Assembly: GCF_025716875.1 (NCBI RefSeq)
Contig: NZ_JAOVZB010000004.1
Span: 1 to 64,000, forward strand
Direction: 5' to 3'
DNA from: Marinomonas sargassi
GTDB lineage: Bacteria > Pseudomonadota > Gammaproteobacteria > Pseudomonadales > Marinomonadaceae
Length of the DNA stretch: 64,000 bases
Shown here: one piece after another, positions 48,741-57,288 of the stretch
Layout: each line of letters opens with the position of its first letter
Numbering within the stretch: position 1 is the stretch's first letter
The notes under the pieces: model-generated
Database searches by the model: none
What the model was told of the DNA's origin: nothing
What the model saw: the letters and a program-made list of their open reading frames with translations, nothing else
Program-made: the position numbers and the translations under genes

Positions 48741-49610
48741 TCAATCAAATGACAAACCAAAAAGGCTAATTTCAGATTGATAAGGCACTTCTTTGGATTC
48801 TATAGCCAGCTCATTCACTAGTTGTAAATAACTCGCCATTTTATGGGCTTGCAAGTTTTTCTCACTAGGTAAGGCGTTGCTAAACTTAGTAGCCCTTAGG
48901 GCACTTTTTATACCTCGAGTCTCGGCATACTCACCCTCACCTCTCAAAATCACTTCAATCCCCATGTGCCAATAGATATCTAAGTCTTTAATTTGCAAAG
49001 GGCTAATTGGTGGAACCAGAGGCACAATATCTTCTGGCGTTACTATTCTAATTAAGGGCAAATTTGAAAAAGCCTTGGCACCACTAACATTGGTCACCTT
49101 AGGCTGCCCAAAGGTAACCACTTGCTGAAGAGGATATCCCTCCTTTTGTAACTGCATAGCCAAAATAACCGCAATCGCCCCACCTAAACTGTGGCCTGTG
49201 ATAAATACAGGCTTGTCTTTCGATAAGTACGGGAGAAGATCTTCGAACACTGCCTTAGAGCCGGAAGCAAAGCCATGATGCAGCTTAATCCCTAACACAT
49301 CATCTGAGGTCAGAGAAACAGAAAGGTCGAGTATGACATTATTGAGGTTTGCCGTGCCTCGAATAGCTATGGTTTGCACACCATCAGATTCACTAAGAAA
49401 GTAATTAACTTGGCTTTCCTCAATAGTTGAGTGATGAATCAACTTATGCTCTATTAATTGAATATTTGCTTCGAGCTCATCTTGCTCCAAATAAGCATGG
49501 TTCGATAGTTCAGCTTGCAAATGAATCAACTGAAAGTTTTGAGAGGCAAAAAGTGACTGCGAAAAGCACAACATAGCAGCCACAACACTATATAAAACTT
49601 GTTTAAACAT
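48741..49610 (-). CDS. Class 3 (fungal-type) lipase, exported
   Basis: A 289-residue alpha/beta hydrolase of the lipase class 3 family, with an N-terminal signal peptide (VLYSVVAAMLCFSQSLFA, cleavage about residue 22). The nucleophile elbow is FITGHSLGGAIAVILAMQL (Ser about residue 142). The acidic residue is probably the Asp in RIVTPEDIVPLVPP (about 195). The catalytic His is likely in the IDIYWHMGIEV region. Substrate unknown; phospholipid or acylglycerol is likely. One base separates it from the DUF2164 gene, so the two form an operon. Confidence 0.85.
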   Translation of the reverse strand: MFKQVLYSVVAAMLCFSQSLFASQNFQLIHLQAELSNHAYLEQDELEANIQLIEHKLIHHSTIEESQVNYFLSESDGVQTIAIRGTANLNNVILDLSVSLTSDDVLGIKLHHGFASGSKAVFEDLLPYLSKDKPVFITGHSLGGAIAVILAMQLQKEGYPLQQVVTFGQPKVTNVSGAKAFSNLPLIRIVTPEDIVPLVPPISPLQIKDLDIYWHMGIEVILRGEGEYAETRGIKSALRATKFSNALPSEKNLQAHKMASYLQLVNELAIESKEVPYQSEISLFGLSFD

Positions 49611-49611
49611 C

Positions 49612-49848
49612 CTATTTCTCTAAATCATAAATGGCATCATTTATGGTTTCAATACGTGCCATCATGGCATCCTGTGCATCAGATAAGCCTTTATTATAAA
49701 AAGTGGCTGCAAAGTTCTCGGCAATAAAGTCCAAGAAGAAGTCCGCCTCAAAAGTACCGATGGAAGTATCTAGTTCATCCTCCAAATAGCCTTTGAGCTT
49801 ATCGATCATTTTCTTTTTGTCATTTTCGTCAAATTGTAACGCTGGCAT
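49612..49848 (-). CDS. DUF2164 family protein
   Basis: A 78-residue small cytoplasmic protein matching the DUF2164 pattern: a charged helix (DENDKKKMIDKLKGYLEDELDTSIG), then FEADFFLDFIAENFAATFYNKGLSDAQ. Function unknown. The frame opens at 49866, but the ATG at 49848 has GGAG five bases before it and gives the usual MPALQF-type start. It lies one base upstream of the lipase gene and is divergent from gloA. Confidence 0.78.
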   Translation of the reverse strand: MPALQFDENDKKKMIDKLKGYLEDELDTSIGTFEADFFLDFIAENFAATFYNKGLSDAQDAMMARIETINDAIYDLEK

Positions 49849-49971
49849 ACCTACTCCATTAAGCACTCATCACTAATGCTTTTGTGAGTGACTCTATTAG
49901 TTAGTCAGAATTGGCTTTATTATAACGAGCTAACAACAGGAACCAAACATTGCTTTATCAAGGACTGTATT

Positions 49972-50499
49972 ATGGCTGACTACAATGAATCACCCGAAGA
50001 AATCACCAAAGCAACCAAAGACTACGTGATGCAGCAAACCATGCTGCGCATTAAAGACCCAAAAGTTTCTTTGGATTTTTATGAAAATGTTTTAGGAATG
50101 ACATTACTGGGTAAATATGACTTCCCCTCTATGGAATTCACCCTCTATTTTCTTGGCTACGAATCACCAGCCTCAGAAAAAAGTGACAAAGAAAATACCG
50201 AATGGGTATTTCGCCGTCCCGCTCTCATCGAGCTAACCCACAACTGGGGCAGTGAGAAAGACGATAACTTTGCAGGCTACCATAATGGTAATGAAGATCC
50301 GCGAGGCTTTGGTCATATTGGTATCAGTGTGCCAGATGTCTATGCCGCCTGTGAACGATTCTCTAAATACGATGTAGATTTCGTGAAGAAGCCCGATGAT
50401 GGCTCAATGAAAGGATTGGCTTTTATAAAAGACCCCGATGGCTATTGGATTGAGATTTTCTCTGCCAAAGGCATTGCCGATATCATTCACGCTCAATGA
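49972..50499 (+). CDS. gloA: Lactoylglutathione lyase (glyoxalase I), long form
   Basis: A 175-residue glyoxalase I that converts the methylglyoxal-glutathione adduct to lactoylglutathione. Two VOC half-motifs carry the metal ligands: [26 protein letters not shown] (Gln), [12 protein letters not shown] (Glu), [19 protein letters not shown] (His) and [10 protein letters not shown] (Glu). The long, eukaryote-like form with the [12 protein letters not shown] insertion is typically zinc-dependent. The frame opens at 49888, but ATG 49972 has AAGGA seven bases before it and fits the family. Confidence 0.93.
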   Translation: MADYNESPEEITKATKDYVMQQTMLRIKDPKVSLDFYENVLGMTLLGKYDFPSMEFTLYFLGYESPASEKSDKENTEWVFRRPALIELTHNWGSEKDDNFAGYHNGNEDPRGFGHIGISVPDVYAACERFSKYDVDFVKKPDDGSMKGLAFIKDPDGYWIEIFSAKGIADIIHAQ

Positions 50500-50555
50500 T
50501 CAAGCAGCAAGGCTGAAAGCTGATCACAACAGCTTTTTCAGCCTTCTTATTCGTA

Positions 50556-51014
50556 TTAAGCGTCTACTGCTTTAATATGAAATTCACCTACCTGTACATC
50601 GATGACCTCAACCTTAGTTCCCGCTTCAATTGAAGTAGTTGAAATAAGCTTCCAGCTAATACCAGAATATTGATACGTCACTATATGAGTGGGTGATACC
50701 GATTCTTGCAGAATAAACTGATGACCAGCTAAGTCGCCCTGCGCCTTGACGGTACTCACATCCGATTGCATTTTCTTGAGAGGCTTCCATAAGATTGTCG
50801 CAGCAACCACTGTTATCACCCCAGTACTTAAGAAAGCACTCAATAAATCATCTGGAATCACACCAAAATAAATGAGCCCGCCAGATGCAATAGCGGCTAA
50901 GCCAACAAAAAAGAGTACAAACGTCGAGAAGCCCAGTACTGCCACTTCAATAACCAATAGACCTAATCCCATCACTAAGAAGCTTTCAGCCAAATTATTG
51001 GTAATAAAGTCCAT
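50556..51014 (-). CDS. NfeD family membrane protein
   Basis: A 152-residue protein of the short NfeD (NfeD1b) class. Two or three N-terminal helices (FLVMGLGLLVIEVAVLGFSTFVLFFVGLAAIASGGLIYF, and LSAFLSTGVITVVAATILW) precede a soluble OB-fold domain (about residues 85-152: GDLAGHQFILQESV, ISWKLISTTSIEAGTKVEVIDVQVGEFHIKAV). Such proteins work with SPFH proteins in membrane microdomains. It follows the SPFH gene by two bases, forming an operon, as with E. coli ybbK-qmcA. Confidence 0.9.
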   Translation of the reverse strand: MDFITNNLAESFLVMGLGLLVIEVAVLGFSTFVLFFVGLAAIASGGLIYFGVIPDDLLSAFLSTGVITVVAATILWKPLKKMQSDVSTVKAQGDLAGHQFILQESVSPTHIVTYQYSGISWKLISTTSIEAGTKVEVIDVQVGEFHIKAVDA

Positions 51015-51016
51015 CG

Positions 51017-51955
51017 TTATTTTCCTTTCGACATTTGTTGAATAATGGTCATAGCCTGAGCCACAACCGCAGATGCTTCGGTTGAACCATCAGGTAATAG
51101 AACGACAGAAGATTCTTTCGCAATGGCTTGTTTAGCTTCAATAGCCTTGGTCGCTAGATCCAACTGAATCGCTTTTTGACCTTCTTCTGTTGCTGCCGCA
51201 TCACCTACCATACGCAATGCTTCGGCTTGAGCTGTTGCAACAGCAACAATGGCTTTGGCCTCACCTTCCGCTCGTAACACTTGCTCTTCTTTTTCTGCTT
51301 CCGCAGCAAGTACTACTGATGCTTTTTCACCTTCCGCACGGTTGATCGCAGCTTGTCGGTCACCTTCTGACTCTAAGATCTGCGCACGTCTTACACGTTC
51401 CGCTTTCATTTGAGCTTCCATAGCAACCATAACGGATTGTGGTGGGTTAATGTCTTTGATTTCATAACGAAGTACCTGAATACCCCAAGGGCCTGCTGCT
51501 TCGTTAATTGCAGAGACAATATTAGTGTTCAGTAAATCACGCTCTTCAAAGGTTTTATCTAGTTCCATTTTACCGAGTTCAGATCGCATTGTGGTTTGAG
51601 CGAGTTGAGTAACAGCAAACACATAGTTATCAACGCCATAGGTCGCTTTATAAGGGTCAAGAACACGAAAATATAAGACACCATCGACATTTAAAGAAAT
51701 ATTATCTTTCGTAATAGCACTTTGTTCAGGAACATCAACTGCTTGTTCCTTTAATGAGCGCATGGCAGCAATACGATCAATAAATGGAATAATAAAGTTC
51801 AAACCCGCTTCTTTGGTAGATTGATATTTACCAAAACGCTCAATCAAATAGGCTTCATTCTGCGGAACAAACTTTAAAGAGGCCTTTAACCCCACCACAA
51901 CAAGTATTAAAACCAATACTTGAACGTTCAATATATAATCCAAAATCATTTCCAT
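51017..51955 (-). CDS. SPFH/band 7 protein, QmcA-like
   Basis: A 312-residue SPFH-domain protein. One N-terminal membrane helix (ILNVQVLVLILVVVGLKASLKF) is followed by the SPFH domain (about residues 28-190: VPQNEAYLIERFGKYQSTKEAGLNFIIPFIDRIA, LRYEIKDINPPQSVMVAM). A long Ala/Glu-rich coiled coil (about 190-275) then leads to a short C-terminal tail. The layout equals E. coli QmcA, a scaffold-like membrane microdomain protein regulated by proteolysis. Its partner NfeD gene follows directly. Confidence 0.92.
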   Translation of the reverse strand: MEMILDYILNVQVLVLILVVVGLKASLKFVPQNEAYLIERFGKYQSTKEAGLNFIIPFIDRIAAMRSLKEQAVDVPEQSAITKDNISLNVDGVLYFRVLDPYKATYGVDNYVFAVTQLAQTTMRSELGKMELDKTFEERDLLNTNIVSAINEAAGPWGIQVLRYEIKDINPPQSVMVAMEAQMKAERVRRAQILESEGDRQAAINRAEGEKASVVLAAEAEKEEQVLRAEGEAKAIVAVATAQAEALRMVGDAAATEEGQKAIQLDLATKAIEAKQAIAKESSVVLLPDGSTEASAVVAQAMTIIQQMSKGK

Positions 51956-52044
51956 AACTCTTTATCCTTAAGAATTTACTTAATTAACTACACAGTAAGC
52001 GGCCAAGATAACACATTAAATTATGAAATAGTTATCAGTATCAT

Positions 52045-52437
52045 CTATTCATTCACTGATGAAAAAGGCTGATTCGATAACACCCGAGAAAGACCTTTGA
52101 CCATTTTAAAGATCGACCACACCCAAATAGCAAAAAGAATAATTACGCCCACAAAAAAGAAGGTTAAGAACAATCCTAATAAAGTGACCGCTATCCCCCA
52201 CCAAAAAGTCGAAATGATATTTTTATAATGATCTTCAAATAGTGTGCCTTTCGCTTCAGACTGCTTAACCATGGCCCAAACAGCACCAATAAACCAAAAT
52301 ACGCCAGTAAATACCCCCACCAGCATCAAGATATATGAAATTAATACGTTTTTTTTCGCTGCATCATCTTGGGCAGATAAGCCTTGAAAAGGCCGCTTAT
52401 TATCTGAATTTGCGTCAAAGTCTTTCTGAGGTTCCAT
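52045..52437 (-). CDS. DUF4870-like small membrane protein
   Basis: A 130-residue protein with about three membrane segments (VLISYILMLVGVFTGVFWFIGAVWAMV, ISTFWWGIAVTLLGLFLTFFFVGVIILFAIWVWSIF), matching the DUF4870/Tic20-like pattern, including DHYKNIISTFWW. Function unknown. The frame opens at 52452, but the ATG at 52437 has TGGAG nine bases upstream. It lies 90 bases upstream of the SPFH-NfeD pair on the same strand. Confidence 0.75.
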   Translation of the reverse strand: MEPQKDFDANSDNKRPFQGLSAQDDAAKKNVLISYILMLVGVFTGVFWFIGAVWAMVKQSEAKGTLFEDHYKNIISTFWWGIAVTLLGLFLTFFFVGVIILFAIWVWSIFKMVKGLSRVLSNQPFSSVNE

Positions 52438-52505
52438 TTTTACCAACTCCATTAAAAAATTGAATTATAAATACCTATCTGATTATACAGAGCATGCAAT
52501 AAGAC

Positions 52506-53573
52506 CTACTCAGTGATTGATTTAAATTCGTCGAAATACGTTAGCATACGCTTTTCGAGATAATACACAGGTTTAAAAAGGCTACCCGTCACAAACCCTA
52601 CATGCCCACCGTTTTTATGAATCTCCAATTGAACTTTCGGGGAAATCTCATTTTCTAGAGCTCTATTTGAGGAAATCATATTCAAACTTGCTGACGCTGT
52701 AATATTCTTATGCCACTGGTCTAAACACGCTTGCGGCAATATTTTGGGAGTCATAAATGGGTCATCTAATGCATGAATCACCAAGGTATTGGTTTTTATA
52801 TGCGGTAAATATTGTTTCGCGCTGCTCTTATTATAATAACCCTGCACACCATCAAAGCCATTTACTTTGGCTGTATAAACATCATCAAATTCACGAATCG
52901 TTTTTAATGTTTGAATCTCTTTAGGTGTTTTCCCTAGTAAGGACTCCATATCATGCTGCTGATATTTTTTGATTAGCGTTCTTTTTAAAAGGCGTAATAA
53001 ATGCCGCTCATAAATACCAAAAAAACTCGTCTGAATTGCTTCAGCACTGTCATCTAACTGCATGGGTGCACTGATCGAAATAGCTGCGGTTAAAGGGGAA
53101 GTTGAACCAGCATGACCATACTCCCCCAAGAGTTTCAAAAGCATATTGCCACCTAGAGAGTAGCCAATAGCAAACAAGGGTGAGTCTGGAAAACTTACTT
53201 TAAGGTGCTCTATCCACGCTTTAGCATCACTTGTCGCGCCACTATGGTAGGTCTTCGCTCGTTTATTATCGCGACCGGAGCAACCGCGAAAATTCATGAT
53301 AACGGGAATATATCCACCTTTTCTCAGGGCTTGCATTGCGCCCTCAATATAAGGTGATCGATAACAGCCTGCTAACCCATGGAACAATATCACTATAGGC
53401 TTAGTGTTATTTGCTTCTGGCTTCTCTAACCAATGGCAATCGACAAAATCACCATCTTCCAGTTCAAATACCTCTCTTTGAGTATCAAGCAATAACGGCT
53501 TACGGAACAGAGTGGCATAGACAGTTTGCAAGTGTTTATTTTTAAGGATAAAACTAGGATGAAATGGAACCAT
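52506..53573 (-). CDS. YheT-like alpha/beta hydrolase
   Basis: A 355-residue hydrolase of the YheT/ABHD group. It starts with the family hallmark FKNKHLQT-like ILKNKHLQTVYATLFRKP, then VELEDGDFVDCHWLEKP-like VFELEDGDFVDCHWL. The core contains LFHGLAGCYRSPYI (oxyanion region) and FAIGYSLGGNMLLKLLG (nucleophile Ser about residue 147); LVIHALDDPFM (Asp) and NGGHVGFV (His) complete the triad. The frame opens at 53657, but the ATG at 53573 gives the family N-terminus, and the upstream residues are unlike it. Physiological substrate unknown. Confidence 0.85.
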   Translation of the reverse strand: MVPFHPSFILKNKHLQTVYATLFRKPLLLDTQREVFELEDGDFVDCHWLEKPEANNTKPIVILFHGLAGCYRSPYIEGAMQALRKGGYIPVIMNFRGCSGRDNKRAKTYHSGATSDAKAWIEHLKVSFPDSPLFAIGYSLGGNMLLKLLGEYGHAGSTSPLTAAISISAPMQLDDSAEAIQTSFFGIYERHLLRLLKRTLIKKYQQHDMESLLGKTPKEIQTLKTIREFDDVYTAKVNGFDGVQGYYNKSSAKQYLPHIKTNTLVIHALDDPFMTPKILPQACLDQWHKNITASASLNMISSNRALENEISPKVQLEIHKNGGHVGFVTGSLFKPVYYLEKRMLTYFDEFKSITE

Positions 53574-53682
53574 AAACACAGACTCAAATGAAAGATAAGC
53601 ACAGAATGATAGACGAATATTGTCCGTATTAAAGCGAAAAGAATACGAACATTTCATGACACTTCAGATACAGATAAAAGGT

Positions 53683-54228
53683 TTAGGCGACAACCTCTAG
53701 TTGAGGCCATAACACTTGCCACCCCTTACTTTGAATACGCCCATAAAACGCCTTTGGTTTAGGTCGCTTAGCATTAAGGGTAATAGTCTGATTGAAGTTT
53801 GCTTCTAACCCAAAGGGCGAGACTATTGATAGGCCATCAACTTCATTGAAAGTCACCCCTACCGCGGTTTCAACTTCCACCCAATAACTCATAGCATCGG
53901 CGCATGAAAGATAAGGAGCATCATCATTACGTATATGCATTCTGGCCTGATTTTTAACAGACCAAGGTTGATGACTGAGGGCTTTTAATTTGGCTTCGTA
54001 TATAAGGTCGGCATTTTCCGAAGTAGCACTGTTATCGAAATAAATTAAATCAATATCATTCAAAGGTGTCTTTTCTGCCTTTTGGTGTAACTTATCCCAA
54101 ATTAAATTCCTAACAAAACCTGCAGCTAAACACCAATCCCCTAAGCCTAATGAAGCCGCTAAGCACAACGCCTCCATTCTTTCCTGATCTGATTCGATCC
54201 AACTTTTCACTTGGCTTTCGTAGTTCAT
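53683..54228 (-). CDS. DUF925 nucleotidyltransferase-like protein
   Basis: A 181-residue protein of the DUF925 family, which has a nucleotidyltransferase-like fold. Recognisable segments are CLAAGFVRNLIWDKLH (about residues 33-48), LNDIDLIYFD (about 56-65, the paired acidic residues of the fold), VKNQARMHIRNDDAPYLS (about 91-108) and AVGVTFNEVDGLSIVSPFGL (about 121-140). Function and substrate are unknown. It lies 109 bases upstream of the YheT-like gene on the same strand. Confidence 0.82.
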   Translation of the reverse strand: MNYESQVKSWIESDQERMEALCLAASLGLGDWCLAAGFVRNLIWDKLHQKAEKTPLNDIDLIYFDNSATSENADLIYEAKLKALSHQPWSVKNQARMHIRNDDAPYLSCADAMSYWVEVETAVGVTFNEVDGLSIVSPFGLEANFNQTITLNAKRPKPKAFYGRIQSKGWQVLWPQLEVVA

Positions 54229-54470
54229 TTTAACTTGCGTTACCTCATCAATTTACGGCTTTTCAGCTAAGTGTTAAGAAAAACAAACTACATTGGTAAA
54301 AGTTCGATACATTAACGACTTAAGTCTCATAGACTTATTGTAATTACATTGAAACTTACTTAGGATATTTTAAATATTTATAAGGAGAGTCGGAATATTA
54401 TATCGGCTTTCCGAGCTCTGAGTCTTCTTTAGTTTTTTACAGTCTGTATCAGCAGCCATCAGGTAATAAA

Positions 54471-56330
54471 ATGCCACGCTCAAAATGCACACAAAAGCAA
54501 ACCCTCATTGTTTGCATTTTCGCCCTATTGGCTGCGATTTTTTCTTCTAATTCTCATGCAGAGAATACGGAAACATTGTTTCAGAATATTCAAACGACAT
54601 CTTATTCAAAAGACAAAAGTCCAGTAAGCGACATGCTGCCCACGTATATATTGGAAAGTAATGAGCTTTCTGAAGAACACTACACCGCAGCCAGCTCTAA
54701 AATTAGCGCCCTTTTAAGAGACACGGAGCAATTAGAAACCAGTGTTTACATATCTGAATGGCTCTCTAGTGAAGACGCCAACACAATACAAAACGCTGTT
54801 CGTTATCGATGGATGATGATTACCAGCTATGACTTAATGTTTTTTAGCCAGTTTTCAGCCGCTAGAAGTATGCTGGAACAAGCACTTTCCTCGATCAAAA
54901 CTTGGCAACCTGCATCAGATGGAGCCAAAAACACTCAAGCCAACCTTTATCACATTTACGGCCAACTTTTAGTAAAACAAAAACGTGTTGCAGAGGCGCT
55001 CCCCTACTTTTATCAAGCCGAAGAATGGTTCAAAAACATAGATGCAAACCATCCGTCCATATTTACTATTAATGTCATTTTAGGCGAGGCTTTTTTACAT
55101 GCCAAAGAGTACGTAAAGGCCGAAAAGTATGCTAAACGCGCGCTTGAAATCATCCCTAAAGGACGAGTAGATGCCATCAGCTACCTCTATGGTATTTTAG
55201 CATCAGCCATTCGACAGCAGGAGCGACCCGAAGATGCCTTGGCGACTATCCAAGAGTATCTGGACAATCCTGTTGATCCAAGGCAAGACTACTTTTTGTA
55301 TTTCTCCCTCGTGCATATAGAAGTCTTAAGAGACTTAAAGACTTTTGACATTGCCTTATCTTTAGCGAAAGACACTCATCACTTAGCTGAAAAAGTGGGT
55401 AACAAGAGTTATTTAAAAGATGCGAAACGTCACCTTGGTTTCCTAGAGGGGCATTTTGGCAATATGCTCGTAGCAGAGAGGCTACTATCGGAAGCAGTTT
55501 ATTCACCAACTGGTATTAGCGAGAGCACCTCTCCACAAGTCTACTTGGAATATGTCGACATCTTGGAACAGCTGGGGAAATACCAGACAGCTTTAAAATA
55601 CTATCGATATTTCCATACCGCCCATACAGAGGAACGAGAGCGCATAGATAGAGCCACCATTGCAAATCTAGAACAACAACAGAGAAATCTAAGCTTGGAG
55701 AAAGAAGCACTAGCTTCCTCTACAAAGTTAGCTTTGGCAGAAGCCGATAATGAAAGAGCTCAATTAAAAAGCCGTTTATTCATGTGGGCTGCGATCATCC
55801 TGATATGGATAGCAACGATCATTTTGATTATGTTCGTGCAGTTGCGTAAAAAAAGCCGCGAATTATATTACATGGCAAAGCACGATCAGTTGACTGGCTT
55901 ATGGAATCGCCACGCCTTCTCATTGGCTATAGAATCTTCATATCACCGCCAATTAATTGTTACGGATCTTGATGGTTTAAAACATTACAATGATGTGCAC
56001 GGCCACCAAAAAGGTGATGAATTAATACAAGGTTATGCAGGACATATTAAAAATATTTTAGACCCCGAAGGCGCGCAACTCTTTAGAATTGGTGGTGATG
56101 AGTTTGCCATTCTTATTGACGAGGTATTACCATCCCAAAGGATAGAGCACTGTATGAATCTGGCTATTCAACGATTACAGGCTGATGGTTTTGCTCAAGC
56201 AGATGCAAGCTACGGTATAGCTACACGTGACGAGAGAGAAGCGGATTACGATTGGGTGTTTCTAGCAGATCAGCGTATGTATGAAATGAAGCAGTCGAAG
56301 AAAAACATGCCTAGCATTGAAGAAAAGTAA
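54471..56330 (+). CDS. TPR-containing diguanylate cyclase with periplasmic sensor region
   Basis: A 619-residue protein. An N-terminal signal peptide or anchor (LIVCIFALLAAIFSSNSHA) is followed by about 400 residues of helical TPR-like repeats (for example NLYHIYGQLLVKQKRVAEALPYFYQAEEWF and INVILGEAFLHAKEYVKAEKYAKRALEII). A short coiled coil leads to one membrane helix (AAIILIWIATIILIMFV, about residue 438) and then a GGDEF domain (HDQLTGLWNRHAFSL) with FRIGGDEFAIL (about residue 538). The TPR region should lie in the periplasm and the cyclase in the cytoplasm. The GGDEF motif is intact, so c-di-GMP synthesis is likely; the ligand is unknown. Confidence 0.9.
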   Translation: MPRSKCTQKQTLIVCIFALLAAIFSSNSHAENTETLFQNIQTTSYSKDKSPVSDMLPTYILESNELSEEHYTAASSKISALLRDTEQLETSVYISEWLSSEDANTIQNAVRYRWMMITSYDLMFFSQFSAARSMLEQALSSIKTWQPASDGAKNTQANLYHIYGQLLVKQKRVAEALPYFYQAEEWFKNIDANHPSIFTINVILGEAFLHAKEYVKAEKYAKRALEIIPKGRVDAISYLYGILASAIRQQERPEDALATIQEYLDNPVDPRQDYFLYFSLVHIEVLRDLKTFDIALSLAKDTHHLAEKVGNKSYLKDAKRHLGFLEGHFGNMLVAERLLSEAVYSPTGISESTSPQVYLEYVDILEQLGKYQTALKYYRYFHTAHTEERERIDRATIANLEQQQRNLSLEKEALASSTKLALAEADNERAQLKSRLFMWAAIILIWIATIILIMFVQLRKKSRELYYMAKHDQLTGLWNRHAFSLAIESSYHRQLIVTDLDGLKHYNDVHGHQKGDELIQGYAGHIKNILDPEGAQLFRIGGDEFAILIDEVLPSQRIEHCMNLAIQRLQADGFAQADASYGIATRDEREADYDWVFLADQRMYEMKQSKKNMPSIEEK

Positions 56331-56340
56331 GCTTAGTAGA

Positions 56341-56371
56341 ATATGTGAGTAAGACACTTCTACTCACATAT
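56341..56371. terminator. Hairpin between convergent genes
   Basis: ATATGTGAGTA at 56341-56351 pairs perfectly with 56361-56371 around a nine-base loop. No clear T-run follows on either strand, so its strength as a terminator is uncertain. Confidence 0.5.
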
Positions 56372-56398
56372 CACCTTTACCAAAACCATATTACTTAT

Positions 56399-57259
56399 TT
56401 AGTCACCCTGCATTTCTAAGGCCATTTTATAAAGACCATTCTTCTTTTCGCCTGTTAGCTTAGCCGCTATTGCCGCTGCCTGTTTAACAGGGAGGTCTTC
56501 TAGTAGCACCCCTAAAATACGCTTTATTTCTTGTTCGGATTCATCTGTATTTTCTTCTGTAAAATGCAGCATAACCACAAACTCGCCACGCATTTGATTC
56601 GCATCGTCATCAAATTTGGTTAGAATTTCACTCGCAGTTCCAGAAAGAAACGTTTCAAATGTTTTAGTCACTTCACGTGCTAAGACCAGCTGCGCAGTAT
56701 CGCCATAGACCTTTTCAACATCTTTAACGGAGTCATAAACTCTGTGGGTAGATTCATAAAACACAACTGTGCCGGACTGTTTTTTCCATGACTCAAACAA
56801 ATCACAACGCGCTTTGGATTTCGCAGGCACAAAGCCTGCAAAGAAAAACTGGTCTGTTGGTAATCCTGATGCACACAAGGCTGCAACAAGCGCACAAGCC
56901 CCAGGTACAGGTAACACTTTATGGTCTTGGGCACGTAACGCATGCACAACATGATAACCGGGGTCTGAAATGAGAGGTGTTCCTGCGTCAGACACTAGGG
57001 CGACATTTTTACCATCATCAAGCAAGCTGGCGACATAATCTGCTTTATCTTTCTCATTATGATCATGAATGGAAAATAGTTTGGCCTCTATACCAAAATG
57101 ATTTAATAACTTTCGGCTATGACGCGTATCTTCCGCAGCAATATAATCAACATCGCGAAGCACCTGCTCTGCTCGCTTACTAAAATCATCAAGATTGCCT
57201 ATTGGCGTTGCAACTATGTACAGCGCCCCTCTCACATCATCCGAACTATGTGGTAACAT
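56399..57259 (-). CDS. rsmI: 16S rRNA (cytidine-1402 2'-O) methyltransferase
   Basis: A 286-residue tetrapyrrole-methylase-fold enzyme that methylates C1402 of 16S rRNA. The signature GALYIVATPIGNLDDFSKRAEQVLRDVDYIAAEDTRHSRKLL (about residues 10-51), DAGTPLISDPGYHVV (about 90-104), PVPGACALVAALCASGLPTDQFFFAGF (about 116-142) and FYESTHRV (about 167-174) are all present. Length is usual. It is divergent from lpoA, with overlapping 5' regions, as in E. coli. Confidence 0.95.
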   Translation of the reverse strand: MLPHSSDDVRGALYIVATPIGNLDDFSKRAEQVLRDVDYIAAEDTRHSRKLLNHFGIEAKLFSIHDHNEKDKADYVASLLDDGKNVALVSDAGTPLISDPGYHVVHALRAQDHKVLPVPGACALVAALCASGLPTDQFFFAGFVPAKSKARCDLFESWKKQSGTVVFYESTHRVYDSVKDVEKVYGDTAQLVLAREVTKTFETFLSGTASEILTKFDDDANQMRGEFVVMLHFTEENTDESEQEIKRILGVLLEDLPVKQAAAIAAKLTGEKKNGLYKMALEMQGD

Positions 57260-57288
57260 GTTGCCTCTTTTATCTACTGTATATTCTT

